A stretch of 64,000 nt of DNA, from NCBI GenBank assembly GCA_031772625.1, contig CM062805.1:802061592-802125591 (forward strand), read 5' to 3'. The notes under the pieces are model-generated. The model saw only the letters and a program-made list of their open reading frames with translations, ran no database searches and had not been told where the DNA came from. This document shows positions 31,561 to 42,135 of the stretch, piece by piece. How positions within the stretch are numbered: position 1 is the stretch's first letter; each line of letters begins with the position of its first letter. The DNA is from Pinus tabuliformis. Its lineage: Eukaryota; Streptophyta; Pinopsida; Pinales; Pinaceae. The position numbers were made by a program, and so were the translations under genes.

Positions 31561-32260
31561 GTGTGTTGAGGATTCCAAGGCCAAGGAAAAGGATGAGGAG
31601 GAGAGGCTAGAAGGAGTCACAACCAAATCATTTCTTATAATTGTGGAGAAGTAGGCCATTTTGTGCACAACTGTCAGAACCCAACACATTCCTCCTGTCA
31701 GTATTGCTGATAGTTTGATCATGTTATCGAGGATTTCCTGGTACTAATAGCCAAGATGCAGGAGAAGAAGTTGCAAACACCTATGCATAAAAGCCAGATG
31801 ATGAGCGGGGAGCCTCGCTAAGAAGAGCCTAGAATTAACATAGTAACGCGCAGTGGTATCACAATAGGAGGATAAGGGGAAGAAACCGAAAACTTAAGGA
31901 TGGGTACGCAAGGCTTCGAAGAAGGAAGTTAGATTTGATCTATTCCAAGCTAAAGAAACCTTTATCGAAGCCAAATAGAACTTCACTGAGGCCTCTACCT
32001 CAGGAAGTCAGGATGAGTCTAGCAGAAACAATGAAGCAGAGGATGTTGATCCTTCGCTATTAACCACCTTTGTGAAAAATTGTAAAAAGATTTTACGGGA
32101 TAGAAAGGAGGCAGAAGTGCTTCAAGGGTTGATTGATAATTATACATGTAAGGTAAAACCCCCTCCAAAACCTCACATTGTAAGAAAAGTGGGCAAAATA
32201 AAGAAACGAATAGACCTTGAGATGAGGCTAACAACACAGATTAGAGAGCACGAAATGGAG
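31561..32260 (+). pseudogene. F2 gag C-terminus and pre-protease linker
   Basis: A further knuckle-like segment, YNCGEVGHFVHNC (31639-31677, first Cys apparently lost), is followed by CQYC and, after stops, FDHVIEDF (31700-31740). A basic and acidic linker then runs to 32260 (open piece 32072-32263 with KVKPPPKPHIVRKVGKIKKR). No catalytic motif. Confidence 0.55.
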
Positions 32261-32779
32261 TAGGTAATGCTTGATCTAGGATTGGATGCGAATGTGCTAT
32301 CAAAACAAACTTGGGAAAGAATGGGGAGACCTATGTTGCAGTGGTCTCCTATCTAGATTTGCATGGCCAATCGGTAGAAAATCATTCCTATGGGGTGCTT
32401 GTATGGGGTAACGATCGATACTGAAGGAGCAAGTGCTTTGGTTTATTTTGAAGTGATAAAGATATTTGATGATAGTACTCCATACCCTATGATCTTGGGC
32501 ATTGATTGGACCTTTGATATAGATGCGATAATTAATATTGATAAATGAAGGATGAAATTTGAAAGGAAGGAGCTCCAAGTAATTGTTCCTTTAGATTCAT
32601 CTGAAGTTGCGCGATACATGGAACCCGCCTATGATTATGAAGAAGATGACACTATGGATCAGATATATAAGATCATTGTGCAAGATGAGGAATGGATCAA
32701 TCCTATAGCACATGGACGCATTACGTGGGATAAAGATAACTCCTACACCTCATATTATGACGAAGAGCTTGAAAATTGA
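32261..32779 (+). pseudogene. F2 aspartic protease
   Basis: The active-site region reads MLDLGLDANVLSKQTWERMG (about 32269-32328), where the expected DLGS/A turn is DLGL. The C-terminal landmark is PYPMILGIDW (about 32481-32510). An acidic tail (EDDTMDQIYKIIVQDEEW, 32647-32700) follows, to a TGA at 32777. Two stops lie between the motifs. Confidence 0.7.
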
Positions 32780-32859
32780 CAAAACAAATTACACAAAGTC
32801 TCTTCACTGTGCTACAACATGTTGAACAAATCACTTCGATGCGTATCCACGAAGGTTAG

Positions 32860-33480
32860 AAATATTCATCATTATGATGGTTTGGATGATGTTAATTTGT
32901 TTTTAGAAAATTTTGAAAGGGAGGTGCCAGAAGAACATCGGTTCCAAGCACTAGATCTAGTGTTGCATGCTACGCCTACACATTAGTGGGGTACACATAA
33001 GGATAAATTCACCGGTTGGAAAGAATACAAGCGAATGATGAAGCTGAAGTTTGGGTATGCCAATACCCGTATAACTTAGAAATACACTGGAAAAGATGAT
33101 CCACGTGAGCATTCGGTGTAGTGGGCGAAAGCTTGGGGAGATGAACCTCAGCCTGAATGGGTGCACGTCTTTTGTCATAGTTTGGATACCATTTTGATGA
33201 ATTGGTACCTGGAAATAGAGCTCCACCATCGAACAACTTAGTGGGATATGCTCAGGGAGAGTTTCTCGTTAACCTTTATCTTTGAGGATGGCTTTGGATG
33301 TATTGATGGAGCACTCCAATAAATTAAGGATACAATATTTAGAATGCCTAAGGAACTAGTATAGTGGGTTCAACCATATTGGAATACGTAGTTGTGCCAT
33401 GCATTGGAATGTTATAACATGACCACTAATGAAGAAGAAGATAATCCTAGAAATATTAGAATTTTGGAGTCTGAGGGACA
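32860..33480 (+). pseudogene. F2 second capsid-like domain between protease and RT
   Basis: Read through several stops: IHHYDGLDDVNLFLENFERE, EEHRFQALDLVLHATPTH, GWKEYKRMMKLKFGYANTR, KYTGKDDPREHSV and EPQPEWVHVFCHSLDTILMN. The pattern (target segment, W-x-x-Y-x-x-M-x-x-x-F, then a short repeat of helices) resembles a retrotransposon gag capsid. It lies after the protease, where no gag is expected. Recognition is by pattern, not by search. Confidence 0.6.
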
Positions 33481-33559
33481 ACACAAAGTTGAAGGACCCA
33501 AAGCAACGATCCCTAACATACTAGAGCCTCTGAAGACTAGATAGGTAACCATTGGCTCA

Positions 33560-34800
33560 AATGCGCAACTGAAGTTCACAAAGATAGGTGACTATTGGGA
33601 TGAGGATACAGTTGATAAGGTCAGAGAACTGTTGTGTGAACACCAGGACTTGTTTCCCACCAAGCTCTCATATCTAAAGGGGATAGTAGGGGATCTTGGC
33701 ATGATGAAGATGACTTTGAGCTAGATGCAAAGCCTATAAAACAACGACCCTACCATTTGAATCTCAAATATAAGGAAAAGGTGCTCAAGGAGTTGGATAA
33801 GATGCTCGAAGGGGGGTTCATTGAGCCAGTGGAGGAATCAGATTAGGTAAGTCCTATGGTAGTTCAGGACCAAAAGCAACAAGATGAAATCCAAATATGT
33901 GTAGAAATGAGGAAGCTCAATGATGCGTGAGTTCATGACCCATTTCCAACGCCATTTACATATGAATCCTTGGAGAATTTTGGAGGGCATGAAGCTTATT
34001 CGTTCATTGATGGGTTCTCAGGGTACCATCAGATAAATATCACGCAGGACGATCATGGCAAGACCACCTTCATGATGAAATGGTGATGTTTTCAGTATAT
34101 GGTAATTCCATTTGGATTGAAGAATGCACTTGTGATATTCTCATGGGTAGTAATCATAACTTTTAAGGAATTGATCCATAAATTATTAGAAGTATACTTT
34201 GATGATTGGAATGTCTTTGGGTTAGTAAAGTGCCATGTTGCAAGTCTGTGCCTTATGTTGGATACCTATCCCAGACATCAGATAGCCCTGAATTTGAAGA
34301 AATTCATTTTTTGCGTCCCTTATGGAATATTTCTAGGTCACGTGGTTTGCAAATAGGGATTGATTGTGGACCCTACAAATATTACAATTATTGTCAATTT
34401 GGATGCCTCGAAGAGCGTAAAACAACTTCGTGCAACACTGGGCCATACGGGGTATTATAGGAAGTTTATTAAGGCATATGTGAAAATCACTGTGCCAATG
34501 GTGAAACTGTTGAAGAAATACACAACATTCTGATGTGATGATGAGTGTTAGAACAAAGATATTTTGAACAACAAAATGGTCACCACGCCCATTCTGTTAT
34601 TCCCTAATTGGAAAAATGATTTTCATGTCCATGTGGATGCTTCTTGTATTGCGCTAGGTGCAGTGCTGACCCAACCAAGTGAAGGTGATATTGATCATCC
34701 TATATCATTCACAAGTAGGAAGCTGTCTAAAGCAGAAAAGAACTACTTGACTACAAAGTGAAAAGCATTGGCTATGGTGTACGTGCCATGGAAATTTTGA
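33560..34800 (+). pseudogene. F2 reverse transcriptase and RNase H
   Basis: Landmarks: ELLCEHQDLFPTKLSYLKG, SFIDGFSGYHQINITQDDH, then 34099 onward VIPFGLKNALVIFSWV with catalytic YFDDW (34195-34209), FLGHVV, LRATLGHTGYYRKFIKAY. RNase H begins FHVHVDASCIALGAVLTQ (about 34620-34674) and SFTSRKLSKAEKNYLTTK. Stops at 34084, 34354, 34759 and others. Beyond 34800 the frame breaks repeatedly. Confidence 0.8.
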
Positions 34801-35828
34801 CACTATCTGTTAAGGCACACTTCAAGATGTATACAAACCATTATCCTTTAAAATACCTGATCAATAAGCCTATGTTGTGGGGGAATATCTATAGATGGAT
34901 GTTTCTCTTTCAAGAGTAAGATTTTGAGGTAATTTTGAAGCCCGAATGATTGAATGCTAGTCCATATCATCTCTCCTAGATTGAGACTGGTGATGAGCCT
35001 ACTAGTTCGGAAGAAGGGCTACCTGATGCAAAAATCTTTGTTGTTCGTGTCATAGATGGTCACTTTGCTAATATCATCCAGTTTTTAACAATTAGCACAA
35101 CCTAGAAGGATATTCTATGCAGTAAAAGAAGGAGTTGGTGTTGTTCATGCATGTTGATTTTTTTGTGCTCTACTGGACACTTATATAAAATGGGATACGA
35201 TGAGATATTGTACCAATATGTTCTAGAGTTTGAACGACCAAGCATCCTCGCAGAAGCACATGGAGGAGTGGCAGGAGGCCACTATGCAGGAAGAATGATC
35301 ACGTAGAAGATCCTGTGCGTAGGACTTTGGTGGCCAATGGTACATAAGAATGTGATAGTGTACTGTCGAGCATGCGATGCTTACAAAAGGGCAGGGAGAC
35401 CATTGCAAAAGGACGAATTTCCTTTGAATCCACATATCACTTTGTAGGCATTTGATAAATGGGAGATTAATTTTATGGCTCTGATCTAGCCACCAGGGAA
35501 GAAGACTATAGCACGATATATTATTACACGAACTGAATACTTGACGCAATGGGCGAAAGCATAACCGTTAAGGATTTTACAACATCTACTACCGTGAAGT
35601 TTATTTTTGAGTTTATCATATCCCGTTTTGGCTGTCCTAAGATTTTAATGAGAGATAGGGGTACACACTTCTTAAATGAAATGATTGTTGTGATGCTTGA
35701 TGAATTCCAGGTCTATCATTAGAAAAGTACACCATATCATCCTCAAGCTAATGGTATAGTTGAAGCCTTCAACAAAATTTTGGAGAGTGCTCTAATAAAG
35801 GTTGGCATCGCGAAGTGAAATGACTACC
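34801..35828 (+). pseudogene. F2 RNase H end and integrase (badly decayed)
   Basis: Only short islands remain, in shifting frames: a zinc-finger-like tract near 35220-35420, EINFMALI near 35464-35487, and STPYHPQANG-type text near 35728-35760 followed by a Glu in VEAFNKI (third catalytic residue). It ends at about 35828 at the junction with minus-strand D sequence. Confidence 0.6.
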
Positions 35829-36880
35829 TGGTCACTAGTGATTGGTTAGCCTGACACTCACTTTTTTTGTGAGTGGAGCTATAATGGAACTCACACCATT
35901 TTCTCATGTCCTTATTTGTCTTCATGGTGTTGCTCTTTGCTTGCTACTTTAAAGCATTTTCCTGGGTTGCCCCACCTTGGATTTTTCCTTTGCTCTATGG
36001 TTTGGGGGTGCCCTATCATTGCTTCAGATTTGTAGATCCAAAGTCTCGCTTCTTCTGTTTAAACTTCTTATCAATCTTGAGAGCATATCGGTACACCGTG
36101 CTAACCAAGGAGATGTCTAGGAACTCCATCTCCTCCTTGATGTACTTGTGTAGATAGTAATGGTACTTGAGTACCAAATGCCGCTTAGAATCCTTGATAC
36201 CCAGCTTCGTGCGAATGATATGGAAAAAATTTGTAAACTCTGGCATATCTTGGTCCCTTCCTTTCCATAGTGTGGTCTTCTTTATGTATTTATCTTTAAA
36301 TCTCCCAACATGGGTAATATTTTTCCTTGATGGCATTTCAAAAAGAATTCCAGGTGTGTGCGCTTGAAAATAGTGAGGATTCTCTCTCATCCTTTTGTTC
36401 ACAGTAAGCTTTCCACCTGTTCTTGATGTGTGGGGTGACTTTGAGAAGTGCAAAAGTAATATTTTCCCGATTGGAAAAGTCATGAACTCAATAAAATCAT
36501 TCCAACAGATCTAACCATTTATTCACAATGTTTGTATCTATCTGGCCTTCAAATATGGGAATATCAAATTTAACTTATACCTTAAAAGGAGTGGCAGCTC
36601 TAGAGTGGCTGCTAGATGAAGATGTGTCACTTGTGGGTAGTTGTCAAATGATCTGAGCAAAGTTATCCATCATCTCGTGCTCTGTCGCTCGAGGGCTTCC
36701 TCGAGTAGTATTTTTAAAGGATCTCCTTCCCTCTCATCTTTCTTTTCTTCTGCCATGGGAGGTAGTCATATTTTTTGAGGTTGGTGTTGCAAAAGTTCAA
36801 CTAGATCAAGCCCTAACTCATACCCTAACCTCATTGGGAACATGAAAAGAAAAATAGAGAAAGAGAAGACCCCTTTGATA
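35829..36880 (-). pseudogene. D unit 2 gag (best preserved D gag)
   Basis: The minus-strand frame 36016-36483 is open and reads FTNFFHIIRTKLGIKDSKRH, LVLKYHYYLHKYIKEEMEFL and YRYALKIDKKFKQKKRDFGS, a Ty3 capsid. Past stops the frame continues to KWCEFHYSSTHKKSECQA at about 35850-35905, a zinc knuckle of the C-x2-H-x4-H-x4-C form. The N-terminal part, up to 36880, is interrupted. The C-terminal end is the junction with F2. Confidence 0.75.
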
Positions 36881-36893
36881 CCATTGATCCCGA
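36881..36893 (-). promoter_or_regulatory. D primer-binding site (right)
   Basis: Minus-strand TGGTATCAAAGGG adjoining the LTR, identical to the left site at 13181-13193. Confidence 0.65.
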
Positions 36894-36894
36894 C

Positions 36895-37138
36895 TTATGC
36901 AATAATGAAAAAAAATAGAGAAATACCCATCTACATAGATATAAAACAGAAATAAAACTTCTTTTCATTAATATCAAATAACTTAAATATGCTTACATAT
37001 AGAAATAAAAATAAACTAGTTTAGACAATGGTAGCTTATCTCTGAGAAGAGATGTGGCAACTACATGCCTCTAAACTATGTTATAATGAGGCCCAAATGG
37101 ATATTTATTATTGAGAAATAATGGGAAACCCTACACAT
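36895..37138 (-). repeat. D LTR, right copy, first fragment
   Basis: Starts (low side) TGATCCCG and runs to the A2 insertion point. The 5 bases before A2 are CACAT (37134-37138), repeated after A2 at 60772-60776. It aligns with 13195-13450. Confidence 0.75.
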
Positions 37139-39878
37139 TGATGAGCCTCATCATTGATTAATCATATGGGACTTAATTGGCCTTAATTCACCTCCTAGCT
37201 TAGTCAAACCAACTATTCTCACAACTTATTGCATACTTTTGATTATATTTTGTTTATGAGATGGGTAGAGTTGGATATTTTTCTTTGTGGTCTAATGTGC
37301 ATGTAATGTAGGAATAAAGGATAAAAGCAAGGAAAATGCCAGGATAAAAGATAAAAGTAAGGAACTATGGTAAAGACCTTGGTAAAAACTCAAACAGGAC
37401 AAGGGAGAGGAATTATAGGAGGTAAATCCTCCTCATCTACTGCCCCTCCATCCGAGTATCCCTCCATCAGCTGAAAGTAAAAACAAACCCCCCTTCTAGA
37501 AATAAGCCAAGCAAGTGAAGGTGCAAACAACCAAATCATGTGTAATAGAAGGCAGCCAAGCAAGTGAAAGTATGAGTTTATCTTGAGTTGGGAGCCAAGC
37601 CTCCCTACTAGAAGGCATTTGAGCTAGTGAAAGGGAAAGCATGAGCTTATCATTGAATTGGGAGTTGTGCCTCCCTAGTTTTGAAGGAAGTCATTGGTGA
37701 CTTCAGACATATAAGTAGAGAGGCTTAGGACCTCAATTTTTCTAGTTACCAGTAGTCACCAGGAGTTAGCAAGAATTCAGACTTCTCACTGTAGAACTAT
37801 ACTTTGTTTTCAAGCTACAAGTATTGTAACAGTTTTTGATTTATAATGGAGATGAGTTTTGTTTTGAGCTAGCACTAAGTTAACTGAGAGGGTTGAAGCT
37901 CTTGGGTTAGGGCTCGACCTTAGTAGCCAAAGCTATTCTTTATTGTATTGTTAAGTAGCATAGCTTCCTGCTTTTTGTTCATTTGCTTAAGTAGTTCATT
38001 TCCATTATAGAAGTAGCATAGATTCATGGTTTGATTGTTCATTTACTTCAGTAGTTTGTTTCCATTACAGAGGTTTATTATTTAACTATTTATTTGTTTA
38101 AGTAGTTGTAGTGTCATTATAGTAGTATAGAATAGATTAGTTGTTTTTCGGTTTGCTTCATTTATTCTTTCATTCAATTAGCAGGTTAGCAAAGAAAAGG
38201 TACACAAGGTTTCCCACAGGTATCTCGGCCTCACCTCCTCCATCTAGGACCATGACGTGAGGAAGAAACCCTGTAGTAACCCCAAAAAAAAAAGGTTTTG
38301 GTTTTTATAGGGAGTTTGTTGTTTAACGCAGTCACTCGATTCATTACATTGTTACTCTATTCCTTTCATGATCATCTGCTCCTTCAGTTTCTTCCTGTCA
38401 TTTGATCTCCCTCATATCCATTTGATTCTGCCTTAGCACGAAATACTTAGGCAGAATCAGTTAATTCACATTTAAATGGTTTTTACCCGTATTTTACCTT
38501 ACACAACAAAACCTGACCAATCACCACCCAATTCATTTTCAACGCTAACTTTATGCACTTTAAATCCCCACCATCAATCTGCCTTGTTTGGTCTGATGGC
38601 TATCGCGCACCCACTCACCAATTAGCTCGGTGAAATCTCCACCATTGATCTGCCTCGCTAGATCCAACGGCTACCACGCGATATCATGTGTATTTCTTTC
38701 TTATCGTTATCTTCTCGAGGGCATGCGATAAGAGTGGTTTCCCCATGCTACATGTCACTCGGGGAGGCTAACCGCATAAAACTTTAGAAAACTACTTACA
38801 GCTTTGAGGGCGTACGATAAACAGCTTACCACCCTCTGAACCTGCCTTGTCATTTTTGCATGTTTTCTTCTCCCACTTTAATCTCCACCATTGATTTGAC
38901 TCTTGATCTGACAGTTGTCACTTCACCTGATCGCCAACTAGATTGACCGATCTCCTCCATTGATTAGCCCCACCTGATCCAACGGATTTCACACAATCTC
39001 ATTCAGACACTTGCACGACTATTATCCAACTGAGAGCACATGAGAAAAGTGGTTTTATCATGCTACATGTCGCTCAGTAAGGCTACTCGTGTGAAATCTC
39101 AAAATATAACTTATGGTTTTGAGGGCATGTTAAATACAACTTACCACCTCTGCAAACCTGCTACCATTTCTGCACGTTTCTTTTGCCCGCGATCTAATAT
39201 TTGTTGTCCATATACTGATTAATTCTATCCGTCCATCTCTTGACTTACCCTCTGCGATATCATCTCAGCCATTCATCCTGTTATTTAACCCTGTTCACCC
39301 ATCTATCTACATACCCTCCTGCGATCTGATCTCAGCCGTTCATTTACCTTTCACCCACTTGATCCCACAACTCTTATGCACTATTGCTCATTATGTCCTC
39401 TTTTGACCAATTTTTATCTCTAACTAATCTTCTCCTTAAACACAGACTTAGCTTAGTTTCCTTTGCTTACCTCTTAGTCTAGTTTTGATGATTTTTACTT
39501 CTGCAACTTAGAAGCTAGCATTAGATTAGTGTTGTTTAAGAAATTCTGCTTCACATAGCTGTTTAGATGGTTAGTTAGGGTCTGGTGTGAGTTTAGCATT
39601 ACATGATTGTTTTCTTCACTACTGCAGTAGAGTAGATATCCATTAGAATAGATTTTCTCTTCTTCCATCATAATCATGCTTCTTCTGGCCCTATAGAAGT
39701 CTTTCTTGGAACCCCTGGGGTCTCTTGCTAGATGAGCAGTCACAATAGGTAGCACCTTCACTTCTACTTGTGCATATAGCACTGTCACCTCCAAGTTTGT
39801 AAGAACCCTGAGTTGATAAGTAAAGCTAGTAGCCCTGAGAGTTGTAGTATTATTGCTGCAATACCTAGGCTCATTACC
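37139..39878 (+). repeat. A2 5' LTR (about 2.74 kb)
   Basis: TGATGAGCC start; end near CTCATTACC at 39878. TATA-like TATAAGTA at about 37709-37716. A ~317-bp internal duplication (CCACCAT at 38568 and 38885), with a weaker third part to 39370. 38158-39878 aligns with 59049-60771 with roughly one difference per ten bases in the stretch I compared. Confidence 0.8.
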
Positions 39879-39880
39879 TT

Positions 39881-39899
39881 TAGGTGTCATTGCTGGGGA
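39881..39899 (+). promoter_or_regulatory. A2 primer-binding site (decayed)
   Basis: TAGGTGTCATTGCTGGGGA resembles the tRNA-Asp-type site used by Athila/Tat elements; apart from one extra A, the four differences are all C-to-T or G-to-A, three at would-be CpG positions. It lies 3 bases after the LTR end. Confidence 0.55.
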
Positions 39900-40431
39900 G
39901 GTGTCAGAGTAGGATGTGAATTACTGCTCCTTCTTGTATTTCTAGTCTCTAACTTTCTTTTCTTCTATTTCTAGTCTTCAATTTTTTTTCCGTTATTTTA
40001 TTTCTGCAGAAGTAATCTAGTTTCTTTCTTTCATTTGTCATTTATCTACTTTCCTTTCCATTCTGCAATCAACAATTTCAATTCAACAAGTAGTTTCCTT
40101 TTTATTAGTATTTTCTCATTCAATTAAGAAATTTCATTCTGCAAGTAGTTTTCTTTCTGTCAGAAATCTTTCCATTCAATGAACAATTTCATTTTTCAAG
40201 TAGTTTCCATTTTGTTAGTAGTTTTTCATTTAATAAGCAATTTCCTTTGTGCAGAGTACTTTATAGCTTTAAATAAAATTGTACAAAAACCAACCCAAAA
40301 ACATTTCCTTTCATGCCTTATAGGAATAGGGATAATTTAGGAAAATTCTCCAAATAACAACCCACCCCCCATTTGATCATGTGGTGCAGTAAGAGCCAAA
40401 TCACCATTCACTCTTGCAGGTAGAAGAAGAA

Positions 40432-42135
40432 AATGGAAAATTATGTAGAAGAAATGGAAGGAGATGATGACAATGAGGAATATCCTCTTGGATGTCCCAT
40501 TCAAGATACTGATGTTAGTGTGCACGAAGAACATCCCTCCATATTTTCTTCCAAAATTACATGGTCTAAGGATAGAGGATCCAGAAACCTTTCTCTTTGA
40601 TTTTAAAATTATTTGTAGATCTTATGGTTACCTATCAAAAACTCAAAGCCTGATATTGTTTCCAACAACTTTAAAGGATATAGCTCTTGCATGGTTCATG
40701 ATTTTAGGGACTAATTCAATAAGATCATGGAATGATATGCAAAAGATATTTCTAGACAAATATAAATATCATGATCTTAAAGAAGAAATATTTAGAATGA
40801 ATCAAAGATAATATGAGAGTCTAGAGGATCTAATAGAGATGTTCATGTACAATGTTAAGAGGAAAAAACTACATTGTTCAAGATCTAAGACACTAAAAAC
40901 CCTCTTACTTAGAATAACATGGATGAATGGATTGATCTCCTTAATATCATGAGTAAAGGTGATGTGTACCAATGATCATTTGAGGAAATATGTGGAACAT
41001 GCAAACACATATCAAGAGGAAAAGAAAGAGAAGGTGAATCAGCATCAAGATCAGTAAGTTAAGCTAAACTCATAAATTTGTTTAATGATTTTAAAGCAGA
41101 AATTCTTAGCAACCTAACAAAACAAGTAGATTTGTTAAGAATGCAAGATGAAGGAAAAGAAAATGTTGATATTTGTGTTGCAGAATTACAGGATGTTAGA
41201 CATTTTCCATCATTACCGAGGTTGAAGGAAGTTCACTAGGAGGACAATGGACCAAGACCATTACCAATGCAGCAATGTTATGTAGCTCCAAGAGGACCAT
41301 GGCAGCTTATTCTACCTGATATGATGCAAGAGCTTAATTCAGAAGTTGAGGCTTATGCACGTCCACCTCCAAGTAGTTGGAACACACCTTTTCCTTGGAA
41401 GCATTGGCCATCACAACCCCACAACCAATCTTGGCAACAAGGTTGGCAAGGAACGTATGGGAGCCATCCACAATATCCTCAATATCCTTGGTATTTTCTT
41501 CCATATCCTCCATACCAAACTCCATGTTATCCTTACCATTCACCTCCACCACAACACAACCCCATCCACATCCATCTCAAATATACACTCCCACTCAACT
41601 ACCTGTACCACCATTTCTAAACCCACACATTGAAGTAGCTCAACCCACTTACAATGCTGAGATACAACACTTCCAAACATCTCTTGAGGTAAATGGTATT
41701 CACAATAGCTCAGAAAGAGTATTGCAAAAAAGAGATTCTCCTAATATCATTGAAGGAGAATATACATAAGAAGAAGATTCAAAAGAGAAGATCAAAGAAC
41801 CATGGGATGCATTTGATGAAGAGCAGACAACAAAATCAGAGATTGAGAAAGCTACCTCATGGTTACCATCAAATCCTCCATATGTTCAAAAGAACACTTA
41901 GAAAGAAGAGGAATATTTGAAGGTCATGAAAGAAGGAGACATCCAAGATGATCTAAATCACCAAGCGGACCAAGGATATCACAACTACATTGAAATATGG
42001 TTCCAGAAAGTCACTAAGTTGCATCTTCACTCTCTTCCTCAAATATGCTTGATCCTTTTAGAGTCAAATAATTTGGGCTCTGAAATCCAGGTACATGTCA
42101 AAGCATACATTTCAAACCTCCACATCATCTTGTCT
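40432..42135 (+). pseudogene. A2 gag
   Basis: Frame 40464-40811 reads LHGLRIEDPETFLFDFKII, SLILFPTTLKDIALAWFM and SIRSWNDMQKIFLDKYKYH, the capsid of an Athila-like gag. Through stops it continues LEDLIEMFMYNVKRKK and FEEICGTCKHISRGK. A Pro/Tyr/Gln/Trp-rich segment follows (41267-41560: QSWQQGWQGTYGSHPQYPQY). After more shifts, 41917-42135 reads VTKLHLHSLPQICLILLE. No protease follows; the Sirevirus interrupts at 42136, and on its far side pol is absent. Confidence 0.75.

Larger units (their letters stand above)
29640..35828 (+). mobile_element. F2: Ty3/gypsy element of family F, 3'-truncated
   Basis: Plus-strand order: unknown N-terminal domain, Pro-rich hinge, gag with several zinc fingers, protease, a second capsid-like domain, RT, RNase H, integrase. 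It is cut at about 35828 inside the integrase C-terminus, where minus-strand D gag begins. No LTR of its own is recognised. Dozens of stops indicate age. The 5' part matches F1 (8278-10140, opposite strand). Confidence 0.75.

Noticed and set aside
37139..39878. A2 5' LTR as a stretch of independent solo LTR
   Set aside because: A primer site and gag follow directly, and a matching 3' LTR with the same target duplication ends at 60771.
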